Source: Cymbomonas tetramitiformis (Eukaryota; Chlorophyta; Pyramimonadophyceae; Pyramimonadales; Pyramimonadaceae). Taken from it: 64,000 nt of DNA. The DNA is taken from the NCBI GenBank assembly GCA_001247695.2, contig LGRX02024796.1, forward strand, positions 1 to 64,000, read 5' to 3'. The position numbers were made by a program, and so were the translations under genes. Position 1 is the first letter of the stretch; every line of letters starts with the position of its first letter. Of this stretch, positions 1 to 10,304 are shown piece after piece. The notes below the pieces were generated by a model, which saw only the letters and a program-made list of their open reading frames with translations, made no database searches and was not told the DNA's origin.

Positions 1-1
1 G

Positions 2-1377
2 GTCCCTCGGCCTGAGCACTCTGAGCCAGACGAGTCCCCGAGGGAGCCCGAAGGGGACGGTGTCGATAGTCGTGGAGGGCCTGGAGGCTCGGGAGGTATT
101 GGTCCTGAGGGGCCTGGAGGTCCGGGAGGTGTTGGTTCTGGAGGGCCAGGAGACCCGGGGGGTCCTGGCGATGATCCGGGTGAGGACGGGGATGGCGACA
201 GCCACTACACCTTCCGTACCGAGTCCTCCCTTCGCTCCGTCCGGGAACGCTCTTTGAGCCGAAAGGACGAGCAGCACGCCCTCAAGGAAGCCCTTAAGGC
301 GATGGAAAAGGCGGTGGACAAGTACCACGAAGAGGTGGAGGGGTCGTCCCACGTTTTTGGTCGGCTCCTTCGGTTTGTCCGGCAGGTCAGGGAAGTTCGG
401 GAGTTGGAGCCGGTACGCTATGCCATGGAGATGGTGCGCTTGGGCACGCCTGTGGGCGGGAGTGAGGAGCCGGTGTTGTCAGACCACTCCCTGCTATCAG
501 AAGTGGCCAGGCACTGCTTCGGCTCCCTGAGTTCCGAGTACCGCGAGCTTTCTTCTGTGTTGAAGGAGGCCCGGGACAATAAGAACCTCACCCTGGACGT
601 GATAGTGGTTCCCTTGGCGCGGCTGGTAATGCCCGACAGAGGGGAAATGGCGTCAATCGGTCCGTTCCTACGTCGCGTACGTCAGAGTCAAGATAGGCAG
701 TCCCGCACGGTCCGTGAATTCTGGGATGGAGTGCACCTCGCGCATGACATCGTAAGTATGCTGGCTGCCCACGAGCTCACAACTCCTGTACCAGAGGAGG
801 AGCTTCTGGACATATTCTTTACCGGATTGATACCGGAGGTAAGGAGAAGAGTTTTTCTCATAGCCGAGAGGCAAAACTCCTCGGTCCTAACTCTGAGCAG
901 GACAATCCGTAAAGACCGCCATAAACTCCTGACCTGGGCCATAGAGGCAGAGCAGGAGTTGCGGCAAAGCCAGGATAAAGCGAGTCGTTCGATCCAGCTG
1001 TTGGCCCATGTGGATGTCATTGAGGAGTTGTTGGCCATGGCGACGTCCACCAGCACTCCGACGCCCACGGGGCAACGCCTCGGGTCACCTGAGTATGAGG
1101 GTTGCCGTCTGTGCAAAAGCATGGACCATTATGCCCGCGACTGTCCGCAAGCGGTGTAGCGTCCGAAGGAGTGGGCCAAGTGTCTTTTGGAGGACACCTT
1201 TGCGTTAATAGGGGACTGTTCAATGGTGGAAGAAGCTTTGGTTGCCATTGGACTGGATTTTGTCCCGGAGGACGCTCCCCAGCCCGGGGCGCCCTTTCCG
1301 CAGTAAAGGGCGCGAGCCCCGTCACAGCGGGGTCAGGGGGACGAAAGGGCCCCGCACCGGCGTCCACAGCGATGTAG
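2..1377 (+). pseudogene. gag: Gag of the chromovirus (partial, broken)
   Basis: The frame is open from base 2, so the protein starts outside the window. The first 80 or so codons are Gly/Pro-rich and collagen-like, followed by charged helical sequence typical of a capsid region. Near the end is a classical CCHC zinc knuckle (C-x2-C-x4-H-x4-C) at about 1108-1149, the nucleic-acid-binding motif of nucleocapsid. A TAG at 1157-1159 interrupts the frame and a TAA at 1304-1306 does so again, yet the sequence between and after them still reads like coding sequence. Both stops are one C-to-T change from a glutamine codon. Gag would form the virus-like particle that packages the element's RNA. Confidence 0.75.
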
Positions 1378-2544
1378 GTGTTGCGCGATAGGTGGAGAAG
1401 GTGCAAAAGGCATCTCAGCAACAGCGCTAAACATCACCTTAGGAACCAGAGTCAGGTCAAAGAGTATGAGCAGGGAGATTTGGACGTGTTAGTCGCCACC
1501 CGTACAGGTAACCCAGAGCCTTCTGAACGGGAGCAGGTCGAGCAACGCATCCAGAGGGAGCAAGCAAACTTCTGGAAGTCCGCCAGAACCCCAGCGACCG
1601 CCTCGGTTCAGCGTCCCGAGGAGCCATGGGAGCTGCTCTGCTGGATCACTGGCGTGGACACCCGGGATAAACCCCGGTCAAGCCACATAGTTGAACCACG
1701 GGCAGTTTACCAACAGCACTTGGAGAACCAGGGGTCGGACGTTGCGAGAGTTCGCGGGCACTGGAAGTTCAGAGCTCAGCGTTTGCCCACCAGGGTTAGG
1801 AAAGCCTTCAAGGCCCATAAACCAGGTGCTCGCCTGCGCCCCGCTATTAGGGCACTAGAAAGGTATCTGGAGTTGGAAGAGTCAGAGTCCCGACCGGTCA
1901 AGTCCCTTGCACTTTGGAGAGCAGGGCAAAGGCGAATGAGGAAGAACCCTTTTGGTCCTACAGCGAGTAAGTCCCAGTTGAATCGAGAAGAGTTAGAGAA
2001 GTGTCTGAAGCACTTGGTCAAGGCGCGTGACTACAACCGCCAACGCCGAGCCATTTTGGATCGGGAGGCTGGACGGTTCGTTTGCGTAACCAAGCCCAAC
2101 CCCGTCGAGGAGGAGGAACTCTCACCACCAGAGAGAACCTCGAGGCCCAGTCGGCCGTGGCTGACCAGAAGCAGAGCCCGCCAGGCCTTGGGTCCGAGAC
2201 GTAGACCATGGCTTTCTCCCGAAGACAAGGTGCTTCGAGCTTCTAGATTACAACGCATATACGAGCTAGAGGATAGGGAACTGGCTTCTACCACTGTAGA
2301 ACGTCAGGCGGACTTCCATGCCTTTGTGCAAGAGGAGTTGGATAGGGAAAATAGGGAACTTCATCAAGAGGATGAACTGATGCACCGAGACGAGCAAGTC
2401 AAGAAGCGCATAGCAGCTAAACAGGCTGCAGCGTCAGTTCAGATCGCGGTTCCCCCCAGACTTTCCGGAGCGAAGTGCAGTTCAGAAAGCAGTCGCTATC
2501 GGCCTGCTGGCTTACGCATGCACTTACTTCCTCCCGGACTCTGA
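1378..2544 (+). CDS. Highly charged ORF between Gag and protease, unknown
   Basis: A 388-codon open frame in a different phase from the zinc-knuckle frame. It is rich in Arg, Glu, Lys and Gln with long predicted helices, and contains no motif I recognise. Its position between nucleocapsid and retropepsin suggests a linker region of the gag-pol polyprotein. The start is unclear because the first codon follows directly on the upstream frame and is not an ATG, so a frameshift from the Gag frame is likely. I do not assign a function. Confidence 0.45.
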   Translation: MLRDRWRRCKRHLSNSAKHHLRNQSQVKEYEQGDLDVLVATRTGNPEPSEREQVEQRIQREQANFWKSARTPATASVQRPEEPWELLCWITGVDTRDKPRSSHIVEPRAVYQQHLENQGSDVARVRGHWKFRAQRLPTRVRKAFKAHKPGARLRPAIRALERYLELEESESRPVKSLALWRAGQRRMRKNPFGPTASKSQLNREELEKCLKHLVKARDYNRQRRAILDREAGRFVCVTKPNPVEEEELSPPERTSRPSRPWLTRSRARQALGPRRRPWLSPEDKVLRASRLQRIYELEDRELASTTVERQADFHAFVQEELDRENRELHQEDELMHRDEQVKKRIAAKQAAASVQIAVPPRLSGAKCSSESSRYRPAGLRMHLLPPGL

Positions 2545-2590
2545 CTCCGACGCGGAAGGGGAAACGTCGGTCACCCGTCTTGATTGCATA

Positions 2591-3157
2591 ATGCAGGATG
2601 GCGATATCAGTCCGAGTTGGTGTGAGTCATTGGCAGCGGTATCCTCGATGGGAACGCGCCCGAGGAGTTTTGACGGGCACAGTCGCACGCCGACGTTGTT
2701 GTTGTTTTGGGCTTGGATTATGGGCGTCAGAGTCAAGGTGTTGGTGGATTCGGGAGCATCTACCAACATCATTGCGGAAAGTACATTGCAGAAGCTCACT
2801 GGCATCAAGCCGGTGCGCCACGAGCAAGCCATGCGAGTTCGAGTGGCTGACGGTACCACGTATGATGCCAATTCCTGCGTCTGACCCAAGCTCTTTGCTG
2901 AAACGTCAAAAGGAGCGTATGGCCAGCAAGTTGAGCTTCGGGTGATGCCCCTTGACCTCAAAGTGGATGTCATCTTGGGAGGTCCTTGGCTGGCGAACCT
3001 TTCCCCAGTTACACTGGATTATAAGAATTGGGGCTCGGTCCGGTTCACCAAGGGTAGGGAAGAGGTCGTCATCACCGGCTTTTCGTTGGGATCCCCGGAC
3101 CCCGGTCGCCCCAAGGACACGGCGATGGCGCTTGTGCAAGGAGTCATTTTGAGTTAG
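2591..3157 (+). pseudogene. Retropepsin (aspartic protease) of the chromovirus
   Basis: The active-site motif VLVDSGAS is present at about 2738-2761, and the downstream motif DVILGGPWL, the ILG-x-W flap/core signature of Ty3 proteases, at about 2966-2992. A TGA at 2882-2884 separates the two halves in the same frame, and a TAG at 3155-3157 ends the piece. Both are one C-to-T step from Arg or Gln codons. The enzyme would cut the Gag-Pol precursor inside the particle. As it stands the protease is split and inactive. Confidence 0.8.
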
Positions 3158-4194
3158 CGTCGAGCTCGTCGGGACTTGCGTGCCCTCCGAGCCAAAGAGG
3201 AGCAAGCTTTTGTCGTCTACCTCGCCCCCGATGGATCGTTTGGCGCGTCGGCTTGCAACAAGGGGGGGGGAGATTCCGACGAGGATTCCCCCAACGATGT
3301 CGTAGCAGGCCTAGCGTCAGAGCCCTCCTCTGGGTCCGAGGATAGTGAAGTCAGCGTGCGCCCAACGCAACGGTGCCGGATGAGGCAGGTGAGTCTGAGG
3401 AACCAGGTGGGTTGGTTTCGGATAGCTCCGATTCCGGCTACAGTGACGTGGACAGGGCGTGTCATTTGCAGAAGGTAGGAGCGGTGGTCGAGGATATTAG
3501 GCCGGAAGGATTTACGAGTACGGCTGACGAAGCCGGGGATCAACCTGACCCTCTCCACGTTTTCACTAGCAAGCAGGAAGCGAACGGAGCGTTCGCGTTG
3601 CTTCCGCCAGCGGTGCGCAGACAGGCGATAGAGGATCACGCGGCTGGGAAGCCACCCACTTGGCACGCTCAGGCGGCTGCGGCGCTCCAGCAGGGCCAAG
3701 GTCTGGTAGCGGAGCGTCGACCCCGAGCAAGGCGTAAGCGAGTGCGTTGGCGTGACCAAGTAGCAGCGGTCAGTCAGACTGGCTCTGGAAGTGGTCTCTC
3801 CACTAAGCAGCCGCCGCCGGAGCCAGAGGTCCCCACCGTTCCAAGTCCTCAGGAGCAGAAGTCGAAGGCCCCCGCACCGGTCGTCCCGCCAGTCACTACC
3901 CCGTTGCCAGCACCACGTACCACGGATCAAGCCCTCCCGGAACCTCCGGAGGACGAGATAGACGAGACAGTGTCGCCAGAAGTCTGGCAGCAACTCAGGG
4001 ACCTGGAAAAGGAATTTGACGATGTCATTTGCACAGAGCTGCCGGACTCGGTCCAGTCAAGAGAGTACAAGGCCAGCATCCGGCTCAGGCCAGATTGGCA
4101 CGGGAACCCCCTGCATCGGCGAGGATACAAGTTGTCGCAGGAGGAGTTGCGGCAACTCCGGCAACAGCTAGACGAGCTCTTAGCCAAAGGGTAA
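3158..4194 (+). pseudogene. Protease-RT linker of the polyprotein
   Basis: The frame continues past the 3155 TAG to about 3370 and is then replaced by another open frame (3373-4194, 273 codons). The switch implies an indel, and a long G run near 3264-3272 is a plausible site. The linker is acidic, Ser/Pro/Glu-rich and low in motifs. The last 60 codons, with E-F-D-D and later Y-K-L-S-Q-E-E-L-R-Q-L, match the segment that always precedes the RT fingers in Ty3 elements. One extra A around 4193 turns the expected K-G-Y-I-R-P-S stretch into a stop. Confidence 0.6.
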
Positions 4195-4949
4195 CATACG
4201 ACCCTCAGCCTCCCCGTGGGGCTGCCCAGTGTTGATAGTTCCCAAGCCGAGTAACCCCAAGGAGCTGCGTCTAGTCATTGACTACCGACAGATCAACGAG
4301 ATCACGATCAAAGATAAGTACCCTCTCCCGGATGTGCAGAGTCTCTTAGATGACCTACAGGGGGCCACCGTCTTCTCTACGATGGATGCCCTTTGGGGGT
4401 TTTGGCAGATCCCTATGGGAGCGGATGACGTGGAGAAAACTGCAATGACTACGCACTTTGGAGCGTACGAGTGGTTGGTCATGCCTATGGGATTGTCGAA
4501 CTCCCCGAGCACCTGGCAAAGGATGATGACCCAGTATCTCGGGCATCTACCCTTTTGCAGGGTTTTTGTAGATGACATCATGATTTTCTCGGCTGAGGTT
4601 CCGGGCAAGAGCGCTCACGAGGTACATCTAGATCACCTCCGCTAGGTCTTAGAAGCGTGTCGAAAGAATTCCGTCTATCTTAAGAAGTCAAAAGTCAAAC
4701 TGTGCAAACGAGCAGTCCGGTTCCTAGGGCACGTGGTGGATCGGGATGGATGTCGCCCACAGCAGGATAAGGTCGCATCGGTGCGCGATTGGCCAAATCT
4801 AGAGACTGTCACCCATGTGCGACAATTTCTGGCCATGTGTGGCTTCTACCGAAGGTACATACAAAACTTCGCAGACCTCGCGTACCCGCTGACCCGCCTC
4901 ACCAAATCCGGCGTGGAATGGACCTGGGGCGAGAATGAAAAAGCAGCAT
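4195..4949 (+). pseudogene. Ty3/gypsy reverse transcriptase, interrupted by TAG
   Basis: The RT core is clear: LRLVIDYRQIN (fingers), FSTMDALWGFWQIPM (palm, first catalytic Asp), the template-grip stretch around 4490-4540, and the catalytic box FVDD near 4564-4575. A TAG at 4643-4645 interrupts the frame, and the thumb and connection (FLGHVVDRDG, then RQFLAMCGFYRRYI) continue in phase to 4949. There the coding sequence is cut by the inserted MITE. The enzyme would copy the element's RNA into DNA. The stop is one C-to-T change from CAG. Confidence 0.93.
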
Positions 4950-5497
4950 TTAACCCCTAAGCTGCGAACGGAATTTTTGGTTTTTGAAAATTGCACGTTT
5001 CTCGCGATAACTACGTGAATTCTTGCCTGAATGCACTTTTGAAAATAGTGTCGGAAAGGTCCGTTCAAGGCGGGTTGCATGATGGCGTTCAAATTGGATG
5101 ACACGGAGTATCAACGACGTGAATTTGAACGGAATATTTAATGGACTCACGTGCTGTTTTGACAGTTGAAACCCTAATTCTGACCCTAGACTTCAAGTAA
5201 CAATCTCACCAAGTACTATACATGTTGTTGGGGCTACTTGTTGCCGTTAGGGTGATGTAACACTATTTTATGACTGCCCTACGCGTGACGCGTTATTTTG
5301 TAGTTGAAATCGAGTACGTCTCGGTTAAAACTTCGAGTATTGAAATGATTTAGCTGCGCCCGAGTTAATGGTTACATGCGGCTGATTGAGAGCTTTTCAA
5401 AACTGTCTTCAAAAGTGAATTTGATCAATTTCCCGCTGAGAAAATCAAGTTTAAGTGTTTGTTGCGATATCGCGACACATAGTAGCTTAGGGGTTAA
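4950..5497. mobile_element. piggyBac-type MITE with TTAA duplication (element 4954-5493)
   Basis: The 540-bp element runs from CCCCTAAGCT (4954-4963) to AGCTTAGGGG (5484-5493), a perfect 10-bp terminal inverted repeat. TTAA flanks it at 4950-4953 and 5494-5497. TTAA duplication and a C-rich end are the signature of piggyBac-like elements. Collapsing the two TTAA copies restores a continuous RT/RNase H frame, so the insertion is real and later than the chromovirus. No transposase is encoded, so it must be mobilised in trans. The ends resemble those of the 853-bp element at 45312-46164. Confidence 0.9.
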
Positions 5498-5974
5498 ACC
5501 GCTGAAAACTGCTTTGATTTCTTCCCCGGCCTTGGCACTACCTGATCAAAAGGGCGCCGCAGACGGATCCATACCCTTCTTCGTACAGACGGATGCCAGT
5601 GGAGTAGCGCTAGGGGGTGTGCTCATGCAGGATCAGGGACGAGGCTTACACCCCTTAGCTTTCGAAAGCCGGCAGTTCTCCAGCGCAGAGCAAACTATCA
5701 CGCTGGGGAACGGGAGCTTTGTGCCATTCACCATTGCACCACTGTCACCTGGAGACACTATCTGATTTTTACATCAGTTAAGCTCATGGGGGACCACAAA
5801 CCCCTCCAGTGGCTCTTCGCCCCAGCTAGGGAGCTCAGTCGACGTCAAGCTCGCTGGTACGAGGACTTGGTAGAGGTAGGAGTCCATCAGATGGAGCACG
5901 TGCCAGGACGCTGCTTGGTAGTACCGGATGCGCAGTCCCGGCGACCAGACTATCAGGAGATGTCAGCTAGATAA
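5498..5974 (+). pseudogene. RNase H domain of the chromovirus
   Basis: The frame resumes after the MITE with LKTALISSPALALPD, then FVQTDASGVALGGVL (first catalytic Asp of RNase H) and LAFESRQFSSAEQ. A one-base indel near 5692 shifts the frame. The following sequence (RELCAIHH, then MGDHKPLQWLF with the third acidic residue in context) is in another phase and runs to 5974. It ends at a TAA one C-to-T step from CAA. The domain removes the RNA strand during reverse transcription. Confidence 0.85.
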
Positions 5975-6467
5975 GGTTTGAAGGAAAAGGGGATAGTGGA
6001 TCGCGCCACGGATGGACCCAGGGACTCCGAGCCGAAAGGCAAGGGACCCGAAGAGGACGAGGATCCTACCTCTGTCCTAAGCGCCACCTTTGAGTATAGT
6101 GATTCCGAGGACGAATCCTTCCCTCCCACCAGTCCGTCACCAGTCATCGGTGAGCTCACCCACCTGAACGGGCTCACTTGGGTAGAAACGCCTGCCCTTT
6201 GGCTGGACGCAGCTGCCACCCTAGCAGTAGGCGAGAAGTCCTTAAGGGACACCGAATCGCTAGCAGTCATGACCAGAGTCAGACCGAGCCAGGGAACAGG
6301 CCGCAACAGAAGCCCAGAGTCATCCGGAGGCAGCTAAAGAAGCACCTGAGCCCGCCGGGTCCCCACATCCTGAAGTTCAGAGTCATCCGGAGGCAGCCAA
6401 AGAGGCACCTGAGCCCGTTAAGTCCTCAGAAAACACTTCTGTAGGTAGCTCCCACTACGACCAGGTC
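5975..6467 (+). pseudogene. RNase H to methyltransferase linker with short peptide repeats
   Basis: An acidic, Ser/Pro-rich linker runs in one frame to about 6337. Another frame joins directly to the methyltransferase-integrase ORF and contains two copies of a repeat reading roughly HPEAAKEAPEP at about 6317-6421. Frame switching in the middle (about 6265-6300) indicates another indel. There is no enzymatic motif. Confidence 0.5.
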
Positions 6468-8696
6468 GTGGATCGCCAGCAGGACTGGAAGCTGATCAGG
6501 GACCGCTTTGAGGAGATAGCGGCCCAATACGGGATGTTTGACGTTGACGCGTGTTGCGACTCCATGGGCGTTAACCGGCAGGTTCACACTTATTGGACCG
6601 ACTGCTTGAAGGAAAAGTGGCGCGGGAAACACGTTTGGTGTAACCCCCCTTACACGAAGGATTCTGACTTGATAGAAAGAATTCTTCAGCATTTCCTTGC
6701 TGAGTGGCGCGCCGATCCGGAAAACACCTCGGCGATGTTCCTTCTGCCAGACTATGACGCTCCCTGGAGACGGTTGATTCACCCCAAATATGGGCTTCAC
6801 CCGGTCAAGGTCTTTGATATGAAGGACGAGAAAGGTCGTCCCAACCACCTCTTCGAGTCTCCCGATGGAGGTCGGCCCCCGCTGCGCTGGCCAATCCTTC
6901 TGGTTTGGGCCCCCGCAGCCAGTAGGGCGAAGCCCCGAGCGCCGCCCGCGCGAAAGGACGGTGAAACGGAAACCGACGAGCCTTTAGTCACTACAGGGGT
7001 TGCAGCAAAGGTCAGAGCAGCGTCGGGGCCACTAAAGGCCGATGAGTTCGTCCGCGCTTTGCAAGCGGAGTACGAGCGCAGCCCGTACCTCAGTTCGTTG
7101 AAAGAAGAACTGATCGCGGCCCCGCACCAAAGGACAGACACGTTTCGCATGGTAGACAACATGGTTTGGAGGGTAGCAGAAGGTCGGTATCAGCTGGTGC
7201 TAGCTCAGGATTCCCCCCTCAGAGAGTTGGTGATGCGCGAGGCGCACGAGTCCCCAGCAGCAGGGCACACAGGAAGGGACAAGACACTGGACAGGGTATC
7301 CCGTCGTTTTTGGTGGCCACGCATGAGCAAGGATGTCACCGACTGGTGCAAGTCCTGCGTGGTGTGCCAGCAGACTCGGCCGCGCAACAGCTACCCTGAC
7401 GGTCAGCTTAACCCCCTGCAAGTCACAGTAAGACTGTGGCAGGTGGTTAGTATCGACTTTGTTACTGGGCTGCCCCGTACAGAGCGAGGGTACGACGCGT
7501 TTGCTACCTTCACGGACAAGTTGTCCAAGATGGTGCACGTGGTCCCCATGCTTTACGCTGACAGCTCGGCTGCTCAAATCGCGCGCATGTATTTCGACCA
7601 AGTGTGGCGTTTGCACGGCGCTCCCATGAAGATCGTCTGTGATCGGGACTCCCGTTTCAGAGATGAAATGCATCTCGAGCTGCACCGGTTGATGGGAGTC
7701 CAGATTGCCTCTACCACGCCGTACCACCCACAAGGTGATGGGCAAGCAGAGCACACAAACCACACGGTCGAGCGTATGTTACGCGCGTATGTCGACGCCA
7801 ACCAGCACGATTGGGACTTGTGGTGTACCCCGGTCGAGTACGCCATCAATGACTCTCGTTCCGCCGTCACGGGCTTTACCCCTTTTGAACTGACGTACGG
7901 TCACGCTCCGGCCTCTCAGCTAGACTTCTTCGTGGAGGCAGCGCTTGCATCACGGAGAGGCCGAGCTAAGGGGGGGAGGGGCGTAGCAGTAAAAAAGGGT
8001 ACAGCCCACGAGACAGCCCGCCAATTTGTTCGCCAGTTGCGGCTCGCTAGGGAGAAGCTGCTCTTAGCTCAGCAACAGCAGATCGCCCAGTACGACGCGC
8101 GTCACAAGGCCAGGAGTTATGCAGTAGGCGATGAGGTGTGGGTGGACGCCACGTACCTTACCCAGCCGGGCGACCGTGGGTTGCGCAAGAAACTGCTTAA
8201 GAAGCGCCTCGGACCCCTTCGGGTGCTGGAGGTCTTTCACAGCGACCGGCAGATGGCCCTCCCCGCAGGCGATAGGGGCGCGCCGTCGGCCTATAGGTTG
8301 CAGACACCTAAGCAGTGGAAGGTGCACGATGTGTTCAAAGTGGACCGGCTCTCGCCGGTGGAGTCGAGTAGCCGCTTTGTCGAGAGAGCTAAGGAGATTC
8401 CCCCTCCTTCGTTGGACGTCAGTGGGCGCAAGGAAACCCACGTCGAGAGGGTGGAGCGTTCGCGTACGCGCCAGCGTCGGGGTAGGAGATGGATGGAGTA
8501 CCTAGTCAAGTGGACAGGGATGCCCCGCAGCGAGAACGAGTGGAAGACTCGAGAGGATCTTGAGTGGGACGGAGCCGGCAGGCCCGGCGTTCCCAACCGG
8601 GCGTTGTTGGAGTTCGAGAGGATCGAGGCTAAGAGAGTGGAGCGGGAGAAGCTTAGGGTCCGTAAGAGGCGTGACGAATCTGCAGGAGCGGTGTGA
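6468..8696 (+). CDS. Adenine-MTase-like domain + integrase + chromodomain polyprotein segment
   Basis: The longest intact frame of the element (742 codons; the frame is also open upstream). Residues 5-150 resemble phage-type Dam N6-adenine methyltransferases: FDVDACC near residue 24, the catalytic NPPY at residues 59-62 (6642-6653) and a following FLLPDYDAPW. About residues 250-310 form the integrase HHCC zinc-binding domain (GHTGRDKT ... CKSCVVCQQ). The DDE core follows with SIDFVTGLP, CDRDSRF and DGQAEHTN. A GPY/F-like C-terminal module and a chromodomain (EYLVKWTG ... ENEW ... LLEFE, about residues 675-725) complete it; the chromodomain would steer integration to marked chromatin. It ends at TGA 8694. 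The integrase and chromodomain calls are firm. The MTase call is by motif and order only. Confidence 0.88.
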   Translation: MDRQQDWKLIRDRFEEIAAQYGMFDVDACCDSMGVNRQVHTYWTDCLKEKWRGKHVWCNPPYTKDSDLIERILQHFLAEWRADPENTSAMFLLPDYDAPWRRLIHPKYGLHPVKVFDMKDEKGRPNHLFESPDGGRPPLRWPILLVWAPAASRAKPRAPPARKDGETETDEPLVTTGVAAKVRAASGPLKADEFVRALQAEYERSPYLSSLKEELIAAPHQRTDTFRMVDNMVWRVAEGRYQLVLAQDSPLRELVMREAHESPAAGHTGRDKTLDRVSRRFWWPRMSKDVTDWCKSCVVCQQTRPRNSYPDGQLNPLQVTVRLWQVVSIDFVTGLPRTERGYDAFATFTDKLSKMVHVVPMLYADSSAAQIARMYFDQVWRLHGAPMKIVCDRDSRFRDEMHLELHRLMGVQIASTTPYHPQGDGQAEHTNHTVERMLRAYVDANQHDWDLWCTPVEYAINDSRSAVTGFTPFELTYGHAPASQLDFFVEAALASRRGRAKGGRGVAVKKGTAHETARQFVRQLRLAREKLLLAQQQQIAQYDARHKARSYAVGDEVWVDATYLTQPGDRGLRKKLLKKRLGPLRVLEVFHSDRQMALPAGDRGAPSAYRLQTPKQWKVHDVFKVDRLSPVESSSRFVERAKEIPPPSLDVSGRKETHVERVERSRTRQRRGRRWMEYLVKWTGMPRSENEWKTREDLEWDGAGRPGVPNRALLEFERIEAKRVEREKLRVRKRRDESAGAV

Positions 8697-9574
8697 ACCA
8701 CACTTTCAGAGGAGCTCAAAGTAGACGGCGCAATGCCATGGGTGTGAGAGGAGAGGTTTGATGACGAAGTAGGAACTTTGCGAAAGTATCTGTTCTGGAC
8801 ACCCTGCCGCCAGTCAACGGGGCTGCAGCACTTGAGAGAGAACCAGTCGGCCAGACCAGGATTCTCGTATTGTTCAGTGGGACAGGGTCTGTCGAAAGGC
8901 AATTCACTAAGCAGTTTCCGAACAGCGAAGTAGTCGCCGTGGACATTCAGCCCAAATGGGACCCCACACATCGCGAGGATATCATGCGGTGGGACTACCG
9001 ACAGTTCTGACCAGGACACTTTGACGTAGTCTGGGCTAGTCCACCTTGTACAGAGTATAGCTAGGCAAAGACAGTAGGCATCCGAGATTTGCGCGTTGCA
9101 GACAAGCGAGTTCGTAGAACCCTGGAGATCATCCGGTACTTGAGGCCCGAGGCATACTTCATCGAGAACCCGAAGGGAAGAGAGCCCCACGGTCTGCACT
9201 CGCGCCGATGCATGAGCAATCTACCAGCCCCGCACCTCGTCACGTATTGTAAATACGGAGCTGCATATAGAAAGCCCACACACATCTGGACCAACGTTCC
9301 GTTGCATACACCCTTGCGAGTGTGCGATGCCGACACGCCTTGCGAGTTTTTCCGGCGACACGGTAGGCACGAGAAGGTCGCGCGAGGAGGGCGCGCAATG
9401 AGAGCTGGAGGTGTGTTCGCGAAAGGCATGGGAGCTCGAGAGAATTTGTATGGGATCCCCTCGTCACTGTTAAAGCAGCTTTTCCACAACCTGACCTTAC
9501 ATGAGGATGTGCACGAGTTCTTGTCCGAACTGCTTGTCAGGGAAGATCGGAGCGAGATGAGCGACCTAGTCTAG
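8697..9574 (+). pseudogene. Cytosine-C5 DNA methyltransferase-like module downstream of pol
   Basis: From about 8798 one frame carries the ordered motifs of C5-cytosine methyltransferases. These are the SAM-binding motif I LVLFSGTGS (8864-8890), an acidic motif II (VAVDIQP), motif IV FDVVWASPPCTEYS with the catalytic Cys (about 9020-9061) and motif VI FIENPKG (about 9161-9181). The target-recognition part would follow. TGA 9008-9010 and TAG 9062-9064 break the frame, and TAG 9572-9574 closes it; all three are one C-to-T step from sense. The preceding 100 bp is in another frame and extends the pol ORF past its own TGA. Retrotransposon-borne cytosine methyltransferases are known from charophytes and dinoflagellates. 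Confidence 0.75.
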
Positions 9575-9725
9575 TCAGCTGTTGTAGAGAGCGACTTGCC
9601 CGAGTTTGCACCGGAACCGATAGCGTTAGCGGGCGTACGAGCCGAAGTGACAATCATACCCGAGGGCGGATGGGAGTCTGACGCGAGTGGTCTTAGCGAT
9701 TAAGAGCATCGAAGGGTTTCGAGAG

Positions 9726-9905
9726 GAGCAGTGGCTCCAGCCTCGGCATGACCAGGCAAGAGGTGAGAACCCGAATAATCCATCCAACAGAGCAGTGGCT
9801 CTAGCCTCGGCACAGCCAGGCAACAGGTGGAAATCGGTATAATCCATTTCATGAGAGCATTGGCTCTAGACCTGACACGACCGGGCGGCTGCTGTTGGAG
9901 ATCTG
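9726..9905 (+). repeat. Imperfect tandem repeat near the 3' end of the chromovirus
   Basis: Three degenerate copies of a unit of about 65-70 bp containing GAGCAGTGGCTCTAGCCTCG and ending in a GATATAATCC-like stretch. They lie between the methyltransferase module and the polypurine tract. Function unknown; probably untranslated. Confidence 0.5.
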
Positions 9906-10289
9906 GATAAAAGTTGTGCGCATTCCGAGGAGGCGGTAGGGGTTTAAAACCTGTCCTCCGGGCCGGCATCCCGAGAACTGCCGGGTAATTGGCAAACCTA
10001 TTGTCATCGCCTGTAGTGTACCGTGTTGGAAGGTTTGAAACCTTGAGTGTGGTAATGGATGTGAGATCTCGAGCCTTGGGGAAGCCTGGTAGTGCAGATG
10101 GCAGACCCGTGAGAGGCCGACCCTTGTGCTTAAAGAGGCTGAACTCCTTACTGCGGTGTGTCATGGGAAGTGTAATGTCATCCCATACAACTGGCGGCTG
10201 AGACCTCTATAATCATCCTGAGCGACAGTAGAAGATCTGTATAAAAACTTCACCGGTCTGACGTGGTCAACGTGGACGTGACCTTCCCT

Positions 10290-10303
10290 AAGGGGGGGGG
10301 GAG
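10290..10303 (+). promoter_or_regulatory. Polypurine tract of the chromovirus
   Basis: AAGGGGGGGGGGAG lies one base before TGTGCTAGG, the presumed start of the 3' LTR. A purine run resistant to RNase H is used to prime plus-strand synthesis. Confidence 0.8.
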
Positions 10304-10304
10304 T

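Noticed and set aside
1..9574. A variant genetic code (TAG/TAA as Gln) to explain in-frame stops in the chromovirus
   Set aside because: TGA is also used, frameshifts and a MITE are present, and SEC31 exons contain no internal TAG or TAA. Decay is simpler.
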